Shown here in pieces: positions 8,360 through 19,310 of a stretch of 21,556 nt of DNA. This DNA comes from Pleurotus djamor (taxonomy: Eukaryota; Basidiomycota; Agaricomycetes; Agaricales; Pleurotaceae). A program made the translations under genes and the position numbers. The notes under the pieces were generated by a model, which did not search any database, was not told the DNA's origin, and saw only the letters and a list, made by a program, of their open reading frames with translations. The stretch lies in assembly GCA_029747585.1 (NCBI GenBank), contig JAPEVF010000768.1, positions 1-21,556 on the forward strand, in the 5' to 3' direction. Numbering within the stretch: position 1 is the stretch's first letter; each line of letters starts with the position of its first letter.

Positions 8360-11300
8360 GGTCGGTGGGAAAAGGAAGGAAAAATCTTAGACGCGTGGCG
8401 TCAAGGGGGAGGAGATAAGATAAGATACGCATTCGGAGAGGCGCCGATCATGATCGAGGCGCGGTAGCTTTTTGCGCATTTCTTTTTGTTCCTTTCCATC
8501 ATCGTCAGCAGGTCTCTGTTGATACCAACTCCTCCCGCCCGCACGCGATGCGTGATGCCTGAACCGTTCACCCAATAGGCCAACTAGGTAACAATATACT
8601 TTCTTTTACGCCATAACGCCGGAATACGCGAGGAATACGACCTTCGGTCTGCCATCGGGTCTTGCCCTCTTCAAACCGGGATGTCCCTTTCATCGTGCTA
8701 AATTTGTTTAACCATTTCGGTAGAGTCTTCATAATCTTTCGCTCGCATGCTTTTAAGATAGACTGACGCCAAAATTAGGTGCTGTGTAGAGTAATATATA
8801 GAACCCTCACGATTGCTCATCATGAGCCTTGGCCCGGCGAAAGGCTACTAGATACCCCCCCCAGATTTGCGGTGTAATCAAACTTTTTGACTACCAAGCG
8901 TCTTGTTCGCTATAAACATCCGTGCTGAACGCTCGTCTCAATTGATTCTGGTCAGCAGGGAGGGAGGAAGAGGGTCCTTTTGCTGCGGAGAAAGGTCACG
9001 TCTACGCCGGACCACTGCATCGCACGCTTTCGATACCCAAACGGAGTCACGCCTTGAGACGTGAGGCATAAGGAGAAACTTTCTCAACAGCCGTCCGCCG
9101 GACTCGTGCCTTTCCAGCAGCTGCTCCAACGATAAGCCCACAACACCCCGACACAACACCCAACAACTCGACATCTCGGAACGAAAAAGCATGTTCTGCA
9201 TGTTTTTCTCGGGTAGATGTATTCCCGGAAACTTCCTTCAGCGATGTTCGCTCCACCAAGATGGGCTTGTCCCTGCATATGTCTTGCATTATCGCTGCAG
9301 AACCGCTGGCTTTCGATTTCATCATTCGCGGTGCCTTTTGCTCTTTTATGACAAGGTCCGGGTCGTTGTCGTAATGGTCCAGGTGGAGTGGAAAACGCCT
9401 ATCCACTTTGCGATTATCGCTGCGTTTTTCAGAGCCATTGTGCTCGATGGAGGTAAATCTTCGCTATGCGAGGAAGTCTACTGATTCTGGGGAAAGATAG
9501 GGCGGGTTTTGATTGCTCTTTCGGCATCACAAAATCCGTCCCGCGCCATCTCCTGATTCGCGCAATTTTGGGGATGCCGTAAGGTGAGCAGTCCTGTATT
9601 CTCATGTCGGAATGTCAAAACTGACCTACATCTGACTTTAATGTCGCTTGATTACTGGAGATTTATGGTGCCGATATGGAAGTTTAGGGAAGGTTAGCTT
9701 TGTGGGGAAAATTTCTCCGAGGTCGGTCTGCTGGTTTGGTGCGTGTTCAGTTTTTTGCCTGGCTTCGCTTTCTTTCCGCTTTTGGAGTGAATCAGCTGAG
9801 CTTGAGTTACCCTAGGTCGGTTTTGGTTGGTTCGCCCCTGATTCATCCCTCGGACGCGCGAAGCGTGAAAAGTGAAAGTGAACGTGAACGCATGTACGAA
9901 GCTTCAATGTTTGATTAGTCTTCTGCGCATGAACTGACGCGTTTTGGGGTGTCAATGTTTAGAATTGAAGACGACTGTTCTTTCATCAACGCGGCTCGAA
10001 TTACAAGACATTCACCTTGGCTTGGGTGGTCACCAGCTCGACCACCTGACGAAGTCATGCCATCGGCCTTGACGCTGGCCCTGATTTGCGTTCGCTGTCT
10101 TCGGTATGCCTCTCGGCTGATTCCATTTGAAAGAATTGACTGAATATTCGCAAACTACCGGCGTGTTTAGGTCGTTGACGATTCGGTTCACCTTCGTACC
10201 AAAAACCCTGGGAGAGCCCGCTGCGTTCCGTTGCTCATGCCTGGAGATCATGATCACGGCGAATAAATGCAATACCTGTTTTGTTTCGAGGCAATGGTGG
10301 GAAGTATGCGCGTACGGCACCGATGTCTTGATCAGGGTCTAGAATGGTGGACGGCCCGCCATGTGCGTAAGTTTAGTTTACTTCTCTCTCAGTTCTAAAC
10401 GGTTTCATCATTTTCTTGATCGACAGGTGGCCGCCGTTGTACCTTCAAGCATGCGATTGAAGCCAACGAAGGAACAAGGGAAGGGGCATCGGTTGATCTC
10501 GACGGAGGACGTTAACGTTATTCGGTTCCGTCTTTTCCTCGAGAAATTTGATCAAAATTAGAGTTGAAACGTTGAACGTCGCGTCGCGTTCGACATTTCG
10601 TGCCTCGATCATCCATCATCTGGTCAGTACGTTGCTCGCCTACCTTTTAGGACCTGTCTTCACCTTCTACGAAATTTCAACAGCATGAGCCTTGGCTTTT
10701 CGTTAAGGCCTTGACTTCTTCTGGATATTTGACACTGCTTCGCGAACCAGAGTGCACACGGCCACCTCACAAATCATTTTTGTGGCTTCCGTGACTATCA
10801 AATCGAGACCTCAAGAATCGGGAGCCGTAAGCCTAGATTTGATTGCCCTTGGCTGCCGTCTTCAAACTTGGGTTTCTTCAAGCTTCATGAGAGAACTCTT
10901 TTGCCTCAGGTACGCTATCGTGTGGTCACGTCCTGAATGTCCTTGTGCTTATAGCTTGCTTCCAGGTTTGTGAGCGTCGTTACCGCGGCAGGTACGAGCT
11001 CGATATCAGCCACAGGTACAAATGACCTCGGCCTTCAGGTAGGGGCGACTTTCATCCGTCATCTACGATGAATGCATTGCGTAACACACTGCATATGTAA
11101 GTTTGCTATTGGATGAAGTGTCGAACATTCTTTCACTGACCTGTGAAAAGATGGCTTCGCTTCTCATGCCACCACGGTGCCCTGGTTGGTGACACACCAT
11201 TGCGTACCTCTGAAGTCTGGGTCAGCATTGACTGTCGTGTCTTCGCTGTGAATGGTAAGATTCCTTCCTCGGCGTCGACCCAGGCCTATATCTGTTACAA

Positions 11301-12871
11301 GGGTCTGAAGCCACTTATACGCCGTTTCGTAAGAAGAAGATGGCCGTCGACCGTCGACTGGAAAACTAGGTCCAACCGATTCGGTAGAAGGTGCATCACA
11401 ATTTGCATATTAGGTAGAGCCAACTCTGCCGTGTTTTCAAGTCATTCGCACAATGACTGATCGTCTTTTTCAGGGCAAGATGATAGCCCGAAGCCTCTCA
11501 GCTTGTTGACGACTCCGATCGGTCCTTCAAAGCGTCATTAACCGCTCTCATTACAGGCAGGGCTCTCACCCAAGACTCTATAAACATCATTTTGGACGGC
11601 CACGGTGCCCGTTATGCTGTATTTGGTAGAAATTCGTGAGTACGCATACCCTTCAATGTTGGCTTTCATGATTCGGTTACATGGTTGTCTTATTTTGATC
11701 CTTAGCTTGACCACCCCTTACGTTCAAGGATACTCTCCTGCCTATCCACCTGTGAACAGTTTTCAGGTCTTGTTCAGTTTACGTCCAGAGTACGAAAGCG
11801 GTTCCGAACCCTACTTCTCGTAAGCCTTCCCAGTCACGGTTTGGTATCAGACCACTTACATACATGTCACGGTTCAGCACATGTTCGCTTGGTATCATCT
11901 TAACCCCGTCTGACCGAAGAGGGCAGTCATTCCTTCGGAAGAGAGAATCTCCGTGAGTAGCTGATGTTGTATATTAAGTTCGACATCTTCTCCTTTCCAT
12001 TCTAAGTATAGCGCGGAGTGCCATGCTTCATGAGGAGTCAAGGCACGGCAACTAGTAACGGCATCCTACTTGGAAGGATGGATCACAATTAGTGGTCACT
12101 TACGGCAGAAAGCCTCTCGATCATTTCTGCGGTGTAGACATCGTCCATTCAGGTACGACTTCTACGCAGGCAACTGAAAGCGAATGTCATCGTATAAGGC
12201 CAAAGTCAAGCACGGTTCCAAGACCGGTCTTTTGATCGTGATCAAACAGCGGTGCTGACCATGCATTCAATTACTGGCGCTCGGTCAAAGGTCGAGACCT
12301 GGTATCTGCTGCGTCGGACGCTATTGGTATCAAGGTTTATGGGTCTACCTCAAAGCGTTCAAGCTATGCACAACGCGATTGGCCCTGTACATCCCGAAAA
12401 CGACCCCTTCATTCTTGGGGAGATCGCCGATTCGTCTTCCCAAAGGATATGTGTTCAAATGGACATTTACACACAAGAATTCCTCTTCCACACGTGGGTC
12501 TATATTTGCGCCTCTAGCTTTGGGCTTTGGCTGATTACAGTGTTGTTCAGGCGCCGTTGCAACCATATGGACCTGATGCCGACAGGCCGCTGTGAATAAC
12601 TGGATCAATTATGACTCAGTGGCGGGCATGGAACAGCTTGGAATTTCCGCGAACACGGTACTTAATGCTTCGCGACGCTGTAATTCCATGTTTTGGTTGG
12701 ATGGGAAGGCGCTCGAGTCATCGTCGTTGATTCAACGGCGGTATATGACAGCTAAGTCCTCCCGCGACGGAACGCTGTGTCCACTAACAAATCGTTTGTC
12801 AACCTAAGATTCGGATTCACCCAGAAACGGTATACTGAAAGGAAGATATATTTAAATTCGTCCAAATCCCA
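8360..12871. other. Gene-poor 4.5 kb, possibly decayed sequence
   Basis: I cannot support any gene here. Frames are short (mostly below 120 codons), overlap on both strands and match no family I know. The interval at 8360-8600 is the presumed 5' UTR and promoter of ATP23. The interval at 9000-9480 has competing frames on both strands of up to 119 codons. From about 9700 to 12800 there are many splice-like strings ('ggtaag', 'ttcagg', 'caggta') but no frames that join into a recognisable protein. Decayed genes, a decayed element or a long non-coding transcript are all possible. Confidence 0.45.
9865..9890 (+). repeat. Short GTGAA-type microsatellite
   Basis: Four imperfect copies of a roughly six-base unit ('gtgaaa', 'agtgaa', 'agtgaa', 'cgtgaa') occur in tandem. 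This is simple sequence with no evident function. Confidence 0.5.
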
Positions 12872-13344
12872 CTACACAATGCCCAGTAAAGTCCGTTCGA
12901 TAATCAATTTCACAGCGCCGTTGTCTGCATCCACCCTCCTCATTTGGGTGCTTTCTGATTCTTCGACGCATCCGGTGAGGGCAATCAGCCGTCGATAGCA
13001 TGAGAAAGAAAGATACTTACGAGCTGCAACTAATAGCTCCCCTGTTTCCTGGGTTACGATCCAGGGTAACAAGACTGTGCACGATATCCCCGTTCCCCGA
13101 CAGTGCTTCTAGCGGAGCCGCCAGCGCCCTTACCTTACCTTACAGCGACATGCAAGTTCGCTGCGGTTTGTTGGAGAAGATAACTAATCAAGAATATGAC
13201 AGTTGGCGGTAACACCTTGCCTCCGTGATTGGGCGCACCCGATTCTGGAGCACCATCGTTGGGTTGGGGGTGAACGAAGACGTGGGACTTGCGTGGGGTG
13301 ACACCTAATAAGGACAAAACGTCGTTTTCTGGGGGTGCTGACAT
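12872..13344 (-). CDS. Small spliced gene of unknown function (structure incomplete)
   Basis: The start region reads MSAPPENDVLSLLGVTPRK from the ATG at 13344. The 3' end is a well-formed exon at 12872-12960 (ending LLGIV and TAG), preceded by a clean 60-nt intron at 12961-13020 (GTAAGT donor, AG acceptor). The exon before it ends at 13021 and reads about TQETGELLVAA in the matching frame. How the first exon joins this middle exon is not settled. A 55-nt intron from the GTG donor after GGK (about 13155-13209) is attractive, as are two overlapping GTAAGG donors near 13135, but no single combination keeps every phase clean. The product would be about 100 residues with no recognised domain. It ends head to head with the F-box gene, so the 460 bp at 13345-13806 may be a shared promoter. 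Confidence 0.4.
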
Positions 13345-13465
13345 TCAATTTTTTCGAGGAACTTCCATAGTATCATACTCTTGATCTGCGCGTAAAATGC
13401 TCCTTCGTGAGCTGGCTCGCTCACTAAGTCAATATCTAAAGGAAGAGCTTATAGCAAGCCTAGAG

Positions 13466-13487
13466 TACTTCGCTTCGAAGCAAAGTA
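13466..13487. repeat. Imperfect palindrome
   Basis: Two 11-base arms, 'tacttcgcttc' and 'gaagcaaagta', are reverse complements except at one position. They meet at the central 'cttcgaag'. The palindrome lies in the AT-rich interval between the small minus-strand gene and the F-box gene. It could be a binding site for a dimeric regulator or a chance structure. Confidence 0.4.
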
Positions 13488-13593
13488 AAATTCACGATTT
13501 TGGTCAGGTAGCATAAGTTGAAGGTTTAAAATTTAATATTGGTGTTGAACTTGGTGCAACGCGTACTAGGTTGTGTGTGTTGCCTCATTAATC

Positions 13594-13666
13594 ATGGAGT
13601 GTGCTCCTTCAAGGACTGGTCCAGGGACCAGAGGTACAGCTGCTAGCTCTGCCACTGCACGACAAG
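13594..13666 (+). CDS. Candidate first exon of the F-box gene
   Basis: An ATG at 13594 opens a 24-codon stretch in the same frame as the F-box exon. A GT at 13667 would leave phase 0 and join the AG at 13805-13806 across a 140-nt intron. The donor is weak and the intron is long for this genome. Another donor in the interval, or a start in sequence I cannot see, is possible. Confidence 0.25.
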
Positions 13667-13806
13667 TACTTCCAAGAATGGGCGCTTGCAGGACCGTTCA
13701 CCTTGGATTCAACTCTTTCTTCTACCATTGCCGCTTTTCTCCGGGTCATCATGGTTCGCCTATCATGAATAATACAATGGCATTTAACTTAGGAAACCAA
13801 CACTAG

Positions 13807-15384
13807 GTCCTATACACCGATGCTACCGGCCAAGCCACTCTTGATGTACAGATCGCCCAACTCGAAGTTATCCTTCAAAATTTGCGGCAGCGCAGAAACG
13901 AACTATGTGCAATACACAACCTACCCAGCGAAATCCTTTCGCACATCTTCGTAGCTTTTAAGAAGCTCACACTCCCTGACTACAAGCCTGGGACGTGGCT
14001 TAACATCAGCGCGATATGTCGTCGTTGGCGGAATATCCTACTCAGTACTCCCCAGTTCTGGGCAAGTATATCAATACTCGACTCCCCCAATGTTGACGAG
14101 ATGGTAGAGCGATCGAAGCAGGTGCCGCTCCAGCTTGACTTCTCGCTGTGCTATCACTTTCATCAGCGTGATGGATATCATGAGGACAGATATGACCTCG
14201 TCAGTGAAGTCCATTGGGCGGGAGCCTTGGATCGCGTGGAGAGTATATCAATTGACTTCCCTGACGGGCTTGTACATATCGTGGAGCAGATTTTCGAATC
14301 TGTTGGCTATGTCGAAGTGCCCTCTCTACGGAGGCTTAGAATCGAAGCTTCTGCCTTGTACGGATTGGACCTTCCTTTCCAGATGCCTTGGGCTGCGATG
14401 TCTTCTCTTCAGTCCTTGATTATATTGGATGCTACGATATCCTTAGATGGCAACATCCCACTTCTTCAATCCTTAACCAAGGTCGTCCTCTCCGATCATT
14501 CTGGCATCGGCATATCCCTTTCCTTCATCATCCGATTTCTTCGTCAGGCTCCCAACGTAGTTCAAGTTCAGTTGGGAAGATACATCACAGATGATCTTTC
14601 GACTGATGAACAAAATGTCTCTCCTTTCGCGCTGACGAAAGTGGAAGAATTCATCATAGAAGGATGCCATCTCACCGCTTCAAGGATCTTTGACTTCCTT
14701 ATACTTCCCATATCAACTCGCGTCGTAGCCGAATTTACGGAGTACAAAGATCTGGAGTGCGGTGCTCCATATCTCTCAAGCCTGAAGTCCATTTGTTCGC
14801 GTGTCAATCTCGATGCGATGTGTCAAATGGCAGAAACGCTCCTCTACTCGAATACTTTTTCCGATGAAGCTTCGCAGCGGCTGACATTCCACTTCAAAGC
14901 CAAGACCGCTCCCTTCTTAGACTTTTCAATCAACCTTACCTTCGGAGATCGCATCGAGCTATACAGCTCGTACATTCCCCTCTTCCAAGTTGCAAACCTT
15001 ACCATCGGACAGATGTACGATGCTCATCACCACTGGACCAATTTCCTTCGCCACTTCACCAAACTCAAGGTCCTGGCGTTCAAGAATGGAGGAGCATACA
15101 CCTGTTCCATGGTTCTTCAAGACTCAATCGAGGACGATTTTCGCGCTTATTATCCAGAGCTGGATGTAATATCCTTTATATCGGCGAATTTCTCGTACGG
15201 AGATGTTGAGAAAGTCTTGACTAAATTCTTAACAAAACGGCGCGATATAGGCATACCTATACGAAAGCTCCTGGTTAGAGATTGTACAATCAGCCAGGAG
15301 CTTATTGATATCCTCCGCGAGCTAGTTGAAGTCGATTGGGACGGAGGTTTCTTGCAGAAACCGAAAAACTTTTGGGAGTTGTAA
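13807..15384 (+). CDS. F-box protein, main exon (5' exon unresolved)
   Basis: The frame is open from 13807 to the TAA at 15382-15384, giving 525 residues. The first residues form the usual Agaricomycete lead-in, a short coiled coil (QIAQLEVILQNLRQRRNEL). The F-box core follows: LPSEILSHIF, then WLNISAICRRWRNILLSTPQFW. F-box proteins recruit substrates to SCF ubiquitin ligases through Skp1. The rest is a long region with irregular leucine-rich character, as is typical of the expanded agaric family, whose substrates are mostly unknown. There is no in-frame ATG before the F-box. The TAG at 13804-13806 is probably an intron acceptor, with the first exon upstream. The same frame is open back to 13573, with an ATG at 13594, and a phase-0 donor at 13667 would join MECAPSRTG... 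to this exon. That donor (GTACTT) is weak, so the true start remains uncertain. Confidence 0.85.
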   Translation, partial: VLYTDATGQATLDVQIAQLEVILQNLRQRRNELCAIHNLPSEILSHIFVAFKKLTLPDYKPGTWLNISAICRRWRNILLSTPQFWASISILDSPNVDEMVERSKQVPLQLDFSLCYHFHQRDGYHEDRYDLVSEVHWAGALDRVESISIDFPDGLVHIVEQIFESVGYVEVPSLRRLRIEASALYGLDLPFQMPWAAMSSLQSLIILDATISLDGNIPLLQSLTKVVLSDHSGIGISLSFIIRFLRQAPNVVQVQLGRYITDDLSTDEQNVSPFALTKVEEFIIEGCHLTASRIFDFLILPISTRVVAEFTEYKDLECGAPYLSSLKSICSRVNLDAMCQMAETLLYSNTFSDEASQRLTFHFKAKTAPFLDFSINLTFGDRIELYSSYIPLFQVANLTIGQMYDAHHHWTNFLRHFTKLKVLAFKNGGAYTCSMVLQDSIEDDFRAYYPELDVISFISANFSYGDVEKVLTKFLTKRRDIGIPIRKLLVRDCTISQELIDILRELVEVDWDGGFLQKPKNFWEL

Positions 15385-15617
15385 ATGTGTGGTATAGCTG
15401 GCAGGACCATGACAATATTAGTATCAATGCTCTACCTGTCAGGTTTTCTTGATGCCATCCCGAATCGACATAGGCTTGACATTGAACGAGCGATGTTTAA
15501 CAAGGAAGGATGTGAGAGCCTAGACCACTACATGGATTGATAGGACACGCTGTTTGGTATTCAGTGTATGATGGAGGAAGGTCCAACAACGAGAGTACAA
15601 CTACAACCAAGGTATTC
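15385..15617. other. Short convergent intergenic region
   Basis: These 233 bp separate the stop of the plus-strand F-box gene from the stop of the minus-strand DUF2235-WD40 gene. Both 3' UTRs must lie or overlap here. I see no gene in it. Confidence 0.7.
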
Positions 15618-18600
15618 CTATGTATCGTAGAGTCCATCCGAGTCGCGCGGGGTGATACCCAAGTCAGCTAGCACATCACTTGTGGTGGGTACGAACTCAA
15701 AATGATCTCTGTCCATCGATTCGAGGTCCGCTTCAGCGTCCCAAAGACGAACGTTGGATACCCCATTGACATCAGAGGCAGAAGCCAGCCGCGACCCATC
15801 AGGAGAGAAGGCTAATGCCGTTACCATCCCACCGCCATTGAATGCCTGGAACCATTGCCAAGTATTGCTGTTCCATAACTTGATATTTTCGTCACCACCA
15901 GTCGCGAGGACCTGTCCATCTAGGCGGAATGCGAGGCTGGAAATACTGGGATCACACAAGAAGTTGTGGAACAGAGTCATGGATTCGACGCTCCAGACTT
16001 TGACGACATGGGGGTGACCAGAGACGAGCCAATCTCCAGAGGGACTCTTCGTGAGTACCGATGCGTCCGAGGAGCGTTCCAGAACAAACGGTTCCTTGTC
16101 TTCGGACATGAGGTTCAGCACTGAGATTGAAGACTCAGCATTGATGAATGCGAGCTTGGTATTGTCCGCGAGGAAAGTGAGACATGACTTGACGGGGTTC
16201 GTGACTTCGAAAGTGTCGGAGGCATCGGAAGCTTCCCACTCATCCCCAGAGCCGACTCTGTGCCAAAGGTCAATTTGACGCTGATGGCAGTTTGCAAGGA
16301 GTGCATTGTCGTCGGAAAACCAAAGGGACGCCTGGTCGTCAGCTTGCCCCTGCTCTGAGTTGTCCGTGGTTTCGGTAAATGAAGTCGCTTGGAGTTCATC
16401 TGGGTCGAGCTTGACATTGAGGACGCGTATAACGTCCTGACTAAACACGGCCACAAGCGACCCATCTGGAGACACCCTGGCATGAAGACAAGGAAAAGAC
16501 ATGACTTCGTTCGGGCGTCGCTCGGAAGAGGTGTCCCAGGAGGAGATAGAGGTCTTGTTCTCCTCCGTATCCGAGATAGTGAGGGTAACACCATAGGGAG
16601 ACTTCGTGTTCGCTGGAAGGCACATGTCTACGACTAAGCCACGCGTGGACTGCGACTGGAGGAGTGCTATGAAAGAATGTGGTCAATGGAAGATCCCAGA
16701 AGATGACCATGATATGAGACTTACGATTCCCAAACGATGTTTGTAATGTGGCTGGAAACTCATTCCCAAAAGTCCTTGCCCAGTCTTTGATTTGAGTTGT
16801 CTTGTACTTGCGTTCGCCTCGAAGTGGAATGGACCTAGCATGGGTCAAGAGTCGTAGGAGCGTTCGGCGGGAATCCCTGTCTGAGGGTAGATGTTCATAC
16901 GCGACCGCAAGCGCATCCAACAGAATCTTGCTGGAATTGGGGACTTCGGCCAATGAAGCAAGCCGCGTAGCTGACGAAACCGGTTAGATAACGTCAAGGA
17001 GAACATGTGAAAAGGACTTACCATCGGTGACAAAAGATCGAAGCGTCAAGACAGTCGCAGTAAAGACATGGAAACGGATCGCAGGAAGCTCTTCGTCCTC
17101 AAGGGTGTTGTTTCGGGTGCGTTGTTCGAGTTCGGCACAGAACTCTTCAAGAGTCTGGAGCGTGTGTGTCATGTCGTCAAAGGGGTCTTTCTCAACAATC
17201 GGTTCAGTCTTGAAGTTCGAGAAGAGTTCATCCCAGTGGTAGTTTCGCCCCTTGGCAACTTTGGGAAGGATTGCGGAGGGAGTATAAGGCCTAGAAGGGG
17301 AGGGGGCGGAGGCGGATACGATCTTGACCAACGCTGTGAAGGCTCCCGGCATCAGGAGCGAGAGGTCGTCTAAATCCAGAGAGGATGCGACTGATGGTGC
17401 GCTCGTGGGTTTCAAGGAAGCGACTACAGACAGAACTTCGTCCGCAGGTGATTTGGCTTCAGAGTCTTTGTTGCCAGGCTTCGACGCGATTCCAGTAGGC
17501 TGAGCGGCGTTGAGCGCCGTGAAAACGGACTCATGGATGAGCTGCCTTGGTTTGATCAAACGGGGTGCGCCAAGATGAGGTCTTGGAGAGCAGATTAGCA
17601 TGAGTCGTAGAGGCTGAAAATGAAAGTCGACTCACGAAGAGGTCAAGCTGTCTCTGCCCTGCCAGTGATAAGAAAGGCACGGAAAAGGGAACAGCTCGAA
17701 CAGATGCCAAAATCCCTTCAACGATTCCTTCGGCACGACAGTCGACCATTTGCCTTCATATGGAGTCATACGTAGACCACGCGTCATGGCTTCGTACGTC
17801 ATCCATCGAAGAGCGGGTCCGAAGTTCGAGAGATTTTCGTTCGTGACGTTTCCACCACCACTGCGGTATTGTCAGCAAGTGTCCAGCATATTAAACGAAC
17901 AAACCGCACATGTCAGAATGGGAACCAGCGAACCACACTTCCTTCACATCTCCTCTGTCCCCTTGTTCCGGTCCCAGGCCACCATTAGCGTATTCGGGCT
18001 GAAATTTGACGCGGCGTTCGTCCAAGGCAAGAGCATGACGAAAGGCGCAGACGTGACCCATGCCCGAGACAGTCTCAGGAAGGGATTTGCCGCGAAAGAT
18101 ACCAATGGACGACACAGTATCCCTAGGGGAGGAGGCGGCTCAGGACAATTCGGAGCTGAAGGCGACAAAATGCTTACCATGCGCCAACGAAGTGAACTTT
18201 GACATCTTTGCGGCACAGCGTCGCCTTGAACTGCTTACAGAGCTTGTGCTCGTCTTCGATATCCGCATCAAGGAGGTGGGGGTATACTTCATCGGGGAAG
18301 TGGGTCTGAGCATTGGCCGAAGGGGCAGAACCCGAGTCTGAACTCGTAGCTTGTTTGGCTTCGGGTTCGCGCTTGGTACGGTCGGTCACGGAGGCGTAGA
18401 GTTCATAGGCACTGTGAAGGCGTTGAGGTCAGTAAAGAAACTAATCGAACAGGTGGCGGACATGCTTACAAAGGGATTTGGTTCTTGTTACCCTTGTGGA
18501 GAAGGCCGACCTAGGATGAGTTTAAGCTTGGTTGCATCATGGGAGGAGATGACAAGCGACCAACCTTGTGAATCATCCCAGCGATGACTCGAACCTGATA

Positions 18601-19196
18601 AGCACCTCGCGAGAAACCTGCCCGCATGCTGTTAGCCACCAACCAGGCCAAGGAAGCACCGAAACGAACCGAAGAGGTAGATCCTGTCACCAGGTTTGTA
18701 ATTTTCGGACAGCCATTCGTAAGCTGCATGAATGATGTATTCGAAGTTCCTGAAGAAAAGGTCAGTAACGAGAGTCAGGCAACACACTGAGTACACACCA
18801 TGCGATGGCCATATCGATGGTATGATACACGACTTGCTTCATGTAGTCGAATGATCGGAAGGAGGGCTTCGCGTACGTTCCGATCCCGCTGTTGTAGAAA
18901 GCAAGCTGACCCTCTTCGTCCTTCACAAGACGACTGAACAGCTCGATGATATTCGTACTCTGGGATAGCGACAAACGTCAGCAAGAGGGCGAGATAAACA
19001 CGTAGCCAAAGGGACCAACCTTAGCACTGAATTGGTTTGCGGTGCCATCGATACAGACCACAAGGTTTCGCGCCGTATTACTGTGAGGACATCGCGAAAA
19101 CGCAGGGAGTCGAGCTTGGAAAGGTCGACGAGGTGGGAGTTCGCCAGCAGTATGCCGAGGGGTGTTGGGGTCACGCATCTTGGACATGGACGCCAT
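15618..19196 (-). CDS. DUF2235 (Tle1-like) hydrolase with WD40 C-terminus, 11 exons
   Basis: Minus-strand exons: 19020-19196, 18799-18959, 18670-18749, 18565-18617, 18470-18510, 18178-18411, 17910-18122, 17636-17860, 17022-17581, 16725-16970 and 15618-16666. All introns are GT-AG of 49-60 nt and the phases close to 1012 residues. The N-terminal half is the alpha/beta-hydrolase domain DUF2235, related to type VI effector Tle1 phospholipases. It shows RNLVVCIDGTANQF (43-56), the nucleophile elbow GFSRG with Ser142, VHFVGAWDTVSSIG (about 244-257), and EVWFAGSHSDIGGGN with Asp319. Tle1-type enzymes cleave phospholipids; the substrate of fungal members is unknown. Two low-complexity inserts lie near 185-212 and 425-500. 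The C-terminal third (about 665-1000) has WD40-type units, the clearest being AFRLDGQVLATGGDENIKLW and AFSPDGSRLASASD, probably a propeller for protein binding. No signal peptide or membrane segment is evident. Confidence 0.9.
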
Positions 19197-19310
19197 CGCT
19201 TCGTCAACGGCAACAGCGAGAGGTATATGGATATGAGGTAGGATGAGCTACGTCCCGAGTCCAGCTCAGCGGGAGGGCTTGAACGTCAACAGGCGTAGCC
19301 GCTGTATCGT
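19197..19310. other. Upstream region of the DUF2235-WD40 gene
   Basis: This 114-bp gap lies between the start of the DUF2235-WD40 gene and the stop of the putative small gene upstream, both on the minus strand. It must hold the 5' UTR and probably the core promoter of the larger gene, unless the smaller one is an untranslated leader or a missed 5' part. Confidence 0.4.

Noticed and set aside
8821..8833. 13-base word 'catgagccttggc' also found at 10684-10696
   Set aside because: A match of this length is expected by chance in a window of this size, and the flanks do not align.
9047..9406. 119-codon minus-strand frame with a competing plus-strand frame at 9191-9484
   Set aside because: The minus frame opens with GTG rather than ATG, both strands are equally open, and neither product resembles a known protein.
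10030..10320. 96-codon minus-strand frame
   Set aside because: No domain is recognisable, and its neighbours on the same strand do not join to it by good introns.
16115..16594. 159-codon minus-strand frame rich in Ser/Pro/Arg
   Set aside because: It is a shifted-frame shadow of exon 11 of the DUF2235-WD40 gene.
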